Shown one piece after another: positions 60,118 through 64,000 of a stretch of DNA of 64,000 bases. Each line of letters begins with the position of its first letter. Positions within the stretch are counted from its first letter, which is position 1. The position numbers were made by a program, and so were the translations under genes. Where the stretch lies: positions 1-64,000 of the forward strand of contig UCHV01000007.1 in the NCBI GenBank assembly GCA_900472395.1. The letters are read 5' to 3'. The notes below the pieces were generated by a model. The model made no database searches and was not told where the DNA came from. It saw only the letters and a program-made list of their open reading frames with translations. The DNA is from Hyphomicrobiales bacterium. Lineage in GTDB: Bacteria; Pseudomonadota; Alphaproteobacteria; Rhizobiales; Rhizobiaceae.

Positions 60118-62367
60118 CTAGAAATCAAACGATGCAGAGAGCTTGAATGTCCGGGGTGCGCCGGCTGCAAGGAAACCTCGAGCGGAAGATGCCCAGTAGT
60201 TCTGGTCGAATACGTTTTCGACATTGGCGCGGATTTCGACCGGCTTGCCATTCCAGCCGGCGGTTTTGTATCGCGCGCCAAGGTCAACCCGGGTCCAGTC
60301 CTCCACCTTCTGGGTGTTCGCCTGATCGTAGTAGGTGCTGCCGTTATAAAGTATGCGACCGGTCAAGGTCAGATCTTCCACCCACGGCGTGTCATATTCA
60401 CCATAGAGGCTGATCATCGTCTTCGGAACGCCGGGTACGTGCTTTCCGTCGAACGCTCCACGAGCTGTGCGATCCAGCTTGGCATCCATGAAGGTGACGC
60501 CACCCAGCAGACGGACACCCTCCATAGGTTCGCCAAATATCGACAGTTCGACGCCTCGATTGACCTGAAGGCCGTCAACTGAGTAGACGTTCGAAGATGT
60601 GTAGGCGCTTTCCTGCCTGATCTCGAACAATGCTGCAGTGACTGCAAAGGAGCCGAGATCGTATTTCATCCCGATCTCCTTCTGGTCGTGAACGAAGGGA
60701 GGGAAGACCTCGTTGGCATTCGAAACCGTCGCCGGAGCAATTGCACCTTCCGTTAGCGCCTCGACGTAATTGGCGTATACGGAAAGGCTTTCAGTCAGCC
60801 GCAGATTGGCAGCCACGGCAGGGCTGAAACGCGATTCCTCATAAAAGTAATTGCGCACGCCGACCGGACCTCTGTCTGGCCGGGTGTTGAAACCTCTCGA
60901 GCGAACCTCCTGAAAGCGCCCGCCCACCGTCACGTCAAGGCGATCGTCGAAAAAGGACAAGGTGTCAGAGATGGCCAGGCTGGTGGAAAGCAGATCGGCG
61001 AACAAAGGCAAGTTGCTCGAACGCGGCAAGGCGCTGATGTTCACCGAACCGTCAGGCAGATAGCTCGGGTTATAGGTGTTGGTCGGATAAGTTCCGGGCA
61101 GGCTGAGCGCGCCGGGGGCAAAGCCGCCACGATAATTCTCGTTGAGGCTTCGCTGCAGCGAGATGTTGAACTTGTGGCCGACCGGGCCGGTATCGAATTC
61201 CGAACGCAGGCCGATCTCCCCGGAAAAGCCCTGAATTTGCTGCGGCTGGATGGCGAGATCCGACGTTGCGTTGCCGTTCGGGTCGCGGATCGTATACGAG
61301 GAGGTCAGGAAATCTTCGCGGTAACGGCTCGCGCCGCCAGCGGCATAGATCGTCGTATTGTCCAGAACGTCGTATTCGATACGGGCAGCAGCCATGTTGT
61401 GCTTGCTGTCGTGATATTCGAACGGGCTGGCGGTATTGATCTTTCCGTCAGGAGCACGCGGTATGGCGACGCCGAGCGGGAGTATGGCGGCATTGAACAG
61501 CGATGTCGGCGCGTCGATATTCTGCGTCGAATGGTTGAGATCGAGAGACGCGCGGAAATCGTCTCCACGATAATCGATGCCGAGCGAGGCAACCCCCACT
61601 TCGATATCGTTGTGATCCATGCCGGTCTTGCCGAAACGGTAGGAGACGTTGCCACGCATGCCCCATTCGCCGGCCGGGCCGAAACGGCGACCGATATCGG
61701 CATGGGTCCATAGCTGGGAATTGCTCAGATAGCTGGTGGTGAGCCGGGTCAGCGGCTCATCTGCCGCCCGTTTCGGCACAAGGTTGATGGTGCCGCCGAC
61801 TCGCCCGATACCGCCGTTTACGAAGGCGGTCGGCCCTTTCAGCACCTCCACCCGCTCGATACCTTCAACAAAACCGCGCCGCGGATTGGCAATGTAGGGA
61901 AGGCCATCATAAAGAACATCGAGGTTGACCACCGAGAAGCCTCGAATGAAGAATGAGTCGCGTTCGCTATAGGTTGGTGCATCCAGTCGGACGGACGGAT
62001 CGTTCAGCGTGATATCCGCAATGGTGCGGGCCTGCTGGTCGCGGATCAACTTTTCCGTATAGGCGGTGACGCTGAACGGGGTTTCGAGAACCGAACGATT
62101 TCCGAGTGCGCCGATACGGGCGCCCGTGGCGACCTGATTTCCGGCATATGCTGCCGAAGGCTGGCCGATGGTGCCAGTTTGCGACGTGTTATCGCCCGTA
62201 CCTGTCACCACAATTGGTTCGAGCGTTGTGGCCGATGCGTCGGAATTGCGCTCAGTGCGATTAGCGTCTTGCGCATATACCGCGGCAGACATCGCAAGCA
62301 GCGATACTCCCGCCAAAACCGCGCGGCTGCGTCCCCGCAAACCAATGTGAAAATTGCCCCTCGACAT
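60118..62367 (-). CDS. TonB-dependent siderophore receptor (FhuA/FpvA group)
   Basis: A 749-residue outer-membrane receptor. The signal peptide ends at YAQ (about 32); a TonB box PIVVTG lies at 51-56. The plug has SFFIRGFSVVN, VEVLKGPTAFVNGGIGRVGG and INLVPKRA, the signature of the ferrichrome/pyoverdine receptor group; the barrel ends LSASFDF. ATG 62367 has GGGAG five bases upstream, whereas the longer frame to 62577 has none. It is separate from the biosynthetic locus and its plug differs from the FyuA-like receptor, so it probably takes up a different (perhaps foreign hydroxamate) siderophore. Iron control is likely; a TGA-N9-TCA match lies 220 bases upstream. Confidence 0.92.
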   Translation of the reverse strand: MSRGNFHIGLRGRSRAVLAGVSLLAMSAAVYAQDANRTERNSDASATTLEPIVVTGTGDNTSQTGTIGQPSAAYAGNQVATGARIGALGNRSVLETPFSVTAYTEKLIRDQQARTIADITLNDPSVRLDAPTYSERDSFFIRGFSVVNLDVLYDGLPYIANPRRGFVEGIERVEVLKGPTAFVNGGIGRVGGTINLVPKRAADEPLTRLTTSYLSNSQLWTHADIGRRFGPAGEWGMRGNVSYRFGKTGMDHNDIEVGVASLGIDYRGDDFRASLDLNHSTQNIDAPTSLFNAAILPLGVAIPRAPDGKINTASPFEYHDSKHNMAAARIEYDVLDNTTIYAAGGASRYREDFLTSSYTIRDPNGNATSDLAIQPQQIQGFSGEIGLRSEFDTGPVGHKFNISLQRSLNENYRGGFAPGALSLPGTYPTNTYNPSYLPDGSVNISALPRSSNLPLFADLLSTSLAISDTLSFFDDRLDVTVGGRFQEVRSRGFNTRPDRGPVGVRNYFYEESRFSPAVAANLRLTESLSVYANYVEALTEGAIAPATVSNANEVFPPFVHDQKEIGMKYDLGSFAVTAALFEIRQESAYTSSNVYSVDGLQVNRGVELSIFGEPMEGVRLLGGVTFMDAKLDRTARGAFDGKHVPGVPKTMISLYGEYDTPWVEDLTLTGRILYNGSTYYDQANTQKVEDWTRVDLGARYKTAGWNGKPVEIRANVENVFDQNYWASSARGFLAAGAPRTFKLSASFDF

Positions 62368-62669
62368 GTCTACTCCCAGTCCCCTGTTGCATCGAATTTT
62401 TCGTCGGTTCGACGCCACCGCGTGGCGCCGAGCCCGGCGAATTCCGCAGGCCTCATGCGTGCGTTCAGCGTAATGACGATCGGGATCGGGAAATTTTTCA
62501 GCGAGATTGAAGAGTTTTTTAGAAAACTTGATGCGGCCGATATCTGGCGCCGTACCGGGAGAATTCTCCCCCTTCATTCATCAAACTTGACTCATCGCAT
62601 CATGAAATATACCATGAAATAAGTCAGCATTATTGACGTATTTCCAGATTCGACGTGAGGGAGAGCGCG
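62368..62669. promoter_or_regulatory. Divergent control region between TonB receptor and glutamate synthase
   Basis: 302 bases holding the promoters of both genes. TGA-N9-TCA at 62588-62602 fits the RirA operator consensus but has no dyad extension, and it is nearer the glutamate synthase gene. A half-match to the Irr-type element (TTTAGAA, 62518-62524) lacks its second arm. A small repeat ATGAAATA occurs at 62602-62609 and 62614-62620. No gene was found. Confidence 0.35.
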
Positions 62670-64000
62670 ATGGCACAGCGGGTAAAAAACGATACGGGTC
62701 TTTATGATGCCAATATCGACAAAAGCAGCTGCGGCGTCGGTTTCATCACGCGCAAGGACAGCAGCCAGTCGCATGAAATTCTGAAGCTGGGCCATGAAGC
62801 GCTTTGTGCGGTTCCGCATCGTGGCGGCATGTCTTCGGAAGGTGTGGGCGATGGAGCGGGCATTTCGGTCGATCTGTCCCTGACCTTTTTTCGCACCCTG
62901 ACCGATTGTCCCGATTTGCAGCCCGGACGCTTCGGAGTTGGCAATTTTTTCTTGCCGCAGGACCCCGCCCAGCATGCGCGCGCTCAAGGTATCATCGAGG
63001 CGGCTCTCGCCGAACAGCAGTTTTCGCTTCTGCTGGTGCGTGATGTCCCTGTCGATAATGAGGCGATCCGTCCGGCCGCGGTGCAGTATCAGCTGCCGAT
63101 CCGCCAATGGGTTTTCGCGGCTCATGAAAGGTGTCGCAGCGTGGAGGAGTTTTCCCTGCGCATCCACCGTGCGCTTCTGGCGATCGAGGCTGTGGCTTAC
63201 TCGGCTCCGGAACTCGCCGGATTTTACCCGCTGTCGCTGAGCGCGCGTACACAGGTCTTCAAGGGGCGCTTGAACTCCAACGAGGTCATGCCCTATTTCC
63301 GCGATCTCGTGGACGAGCGCCACGAAATCCACACCATGTATTTCCATACGCGTTTTTCCACCAACACCGATCCGCATCCATCGATGGCGCAGCCGTTCCG
63401 GCTGATGGCGCATAATGGCGAGTTGAACACCGACAAGAAGAACCGCCTGTCTGAAGCGGCTGTGGCGGCTGCGCGCAATGCCAGCATCATTCGTCCGCGC
63501 GGCCAGTCCGATAGCTGCCGTCTCGACCAGACGCTGCAGGCGCGCGTGATGGAAGACGGGCTCGATCTTGTCACTGCCGTTGTCTCGATGATGCCGCCCG
63601 CCTGGGAAAACGACACAACGCTGTCGCCACAGGTGCGGGCGATGTTCGAATATTTCTCGCTCTACGAGGAAAAGAACGATGGCCCGGCGGCGCTGATCTT
63701 CGGCGATGGTACGCTTGTCGGTGCGCGGCTGGACAGGCTCGGCCTGCGTCCCTTGAGAACGGTCGAGACCGATGACTATCTCTGCGTCATGTCGGAAGCC
63801 GGGCAGATTGCCTTTCCGCCGGAAACCGTGCGCTCGCGAGGGCGTATCGAGGCGGGTGGCATGCTGTATTACGATCATGTGGCCAGTCGGTCATTCTCGA
63901 CCACGGACGCACTGGAAATGCTGGCAGCGCGTCATGATTATCCGGTCCTGTTGCGCAATGCCCGCGTTACATTGGAAGAATTGCCGGAAATTGCGGCGGA
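62670..64000 (+). CDS. gltB: Glutamate synthase large subunit (5' part, runs off the window)
   Basis: The first 443 residues of a glutamate synthase, the enzyme that makes glutamate from glutamine and 2-oxoglutarate. The class II glutamine amidotransferase domain is complete in outline. A 20-residue propeptide precedes the catalytic Cys (C21 in SSCGVGF), with the HRGG segment, FHTRFSTNTDPHPS and LMAHNGELNT. The start is ATG 62670 with GAGGGAG six bases before it. The N terminus (MAQRVKNDTGLYDAN) is shorter than that of the usual rhizobial GltB, so it may be a second, GltB-like paralogue; the remainder would decide. It is divergent from the TonB receptor and has no evident link to iron uptake. 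Confidence 0.9.
   Translation, partial: MAQRVKNDTGLYDANIDKSSCGVGFITRKDSSQSHEILKLGHEALCAVPHRGGMSSEGVGDGAGISVDLSLTFFRTLTDCPDLQPGRFGVGNFFLPQDPAQHARAQGIIEAALAEQQFSLLLVRDVPVDNEAIRPAAVQYQLPIRQWVFAAHERCRSVEEFSLRIHRALLAIEAVAYSAPELAGFYPLSLSARTQVFKGRLNSNEVMPYFRDLVDERHEIHTMYFHTRFSTNTDPHPSMAQPFRLMAHNGELNTDKKNRLSEAAVAAARNASIIRPRGQSDSCRLDQTLQARVMEDGLDLVTAVVSMMPPAWENDTTLSPQVRAMFEYFSLYEEKNDGPAALIFGDGTLVGARLDRLGLRPLRTVETDDYLCVMSEAGQIAFPPETVRSRGRIEAGGMLYYDHVASRSFSTTDALEMLAARHDYPVLLRNARVTLEELPEIAA

Noticed and set aside
62518-62540. Irr-type iron control element upstream of the second TonB receptor
   Set aside because: Only the TTTAGAA half is present; the expected inverted second half is missing.

Overview
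The window looks like chromosomal or secondary-replicon DNA of an alphaproteobacterium of the Rhizobiaceae (Agrobacterium/Rhizobium type). It is GC-rich with tightly overlapping genes. It has TGA-N9-TCA boxes of the kind bound by the rhizobial iron regulator RirA, a rhizobial-type glutamate synthase, and a phage-collar (microcystin-dependent protein) locus. This placement is an inference from gene content, not from a marker gene.

Most of the window (about 1-48,600) is one metallophore locus. Two long minus-strand operons encode the assembly line. Operon A (38,200 to 21,360) holds a 3,030-aa PKS-NRPS (KS-AT-KR-ACP-Cy-A-MT-PCP), an NRPS (TubC dock-Cy-A-PCP), a type II thioesterase, an FAD monooxygenase-like protein, a cystathionine gamma-lyase-like PLP enzyme and a tandem OsmC protein. 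Operon B (20,514 to 1 and beyond) holds a 23-codon leader ORF, a PKS (KS-AT-KR-ACP), an NRPS with a C-terminal oxidase (split by a frameshift near 13,580), an NRPS (TubC dock-Cy-A-PCP), isochorismate synthase, a salicyl-AMP ligase, isochorismate pyruvate lyase (PchB), an NRPS (aryl carrier-Cy-A-PCP), and an RND efflux adaptor and pump. A plus-strand phosphopantetheinyl transferase lies between the operons. The plus-strand block 38,471-48,576 carries two YbtP/YbtQ-like ABC proteins, an AraC activator, a TonB-dependent receptor, an RhtX/FptX-like permease, a second AraC regulator and an Rrf2 regulator.

Read together: chorismate goes to isochorismate and then salicylate, which is adenylated and loaded on an aryl carrier. 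Up to four cysteine modules (three with intact cyclisation motifs), one methylating cyclisation module of unassigned specificity and two malonyl/ketoreducing PKS modules extend it. One ring may be oxidised to a thiazole. The product would resemble yersiniabactin or pyochelin but be larger. No thiazolinyl imine reductase and no integrated release domain is present, and the tailoring trio (monooxygenase, PLP enzyme, OsmC pair) is unlike the known clusters. Export is probably by the RND pump, and import by receptor, permease and ABC pair. Control is probably by iron (TGA-N9-TCA boxes) and AraC activators.

The remainder (48,577-64,000) is a set of small unrelated loci. These are a 2-oxoglutarate oxygenase-sulfotransferase pair, a GNAT / small-protein / phage-collar trio, a 2,261-aa autotransporter with 20 IPT/TIG repeats, a second TonB receptor, and the start of a glutamate synthase that runs off the right edge. 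No tRNA, rRNA, insertion sequence or CRISPR array was seen.
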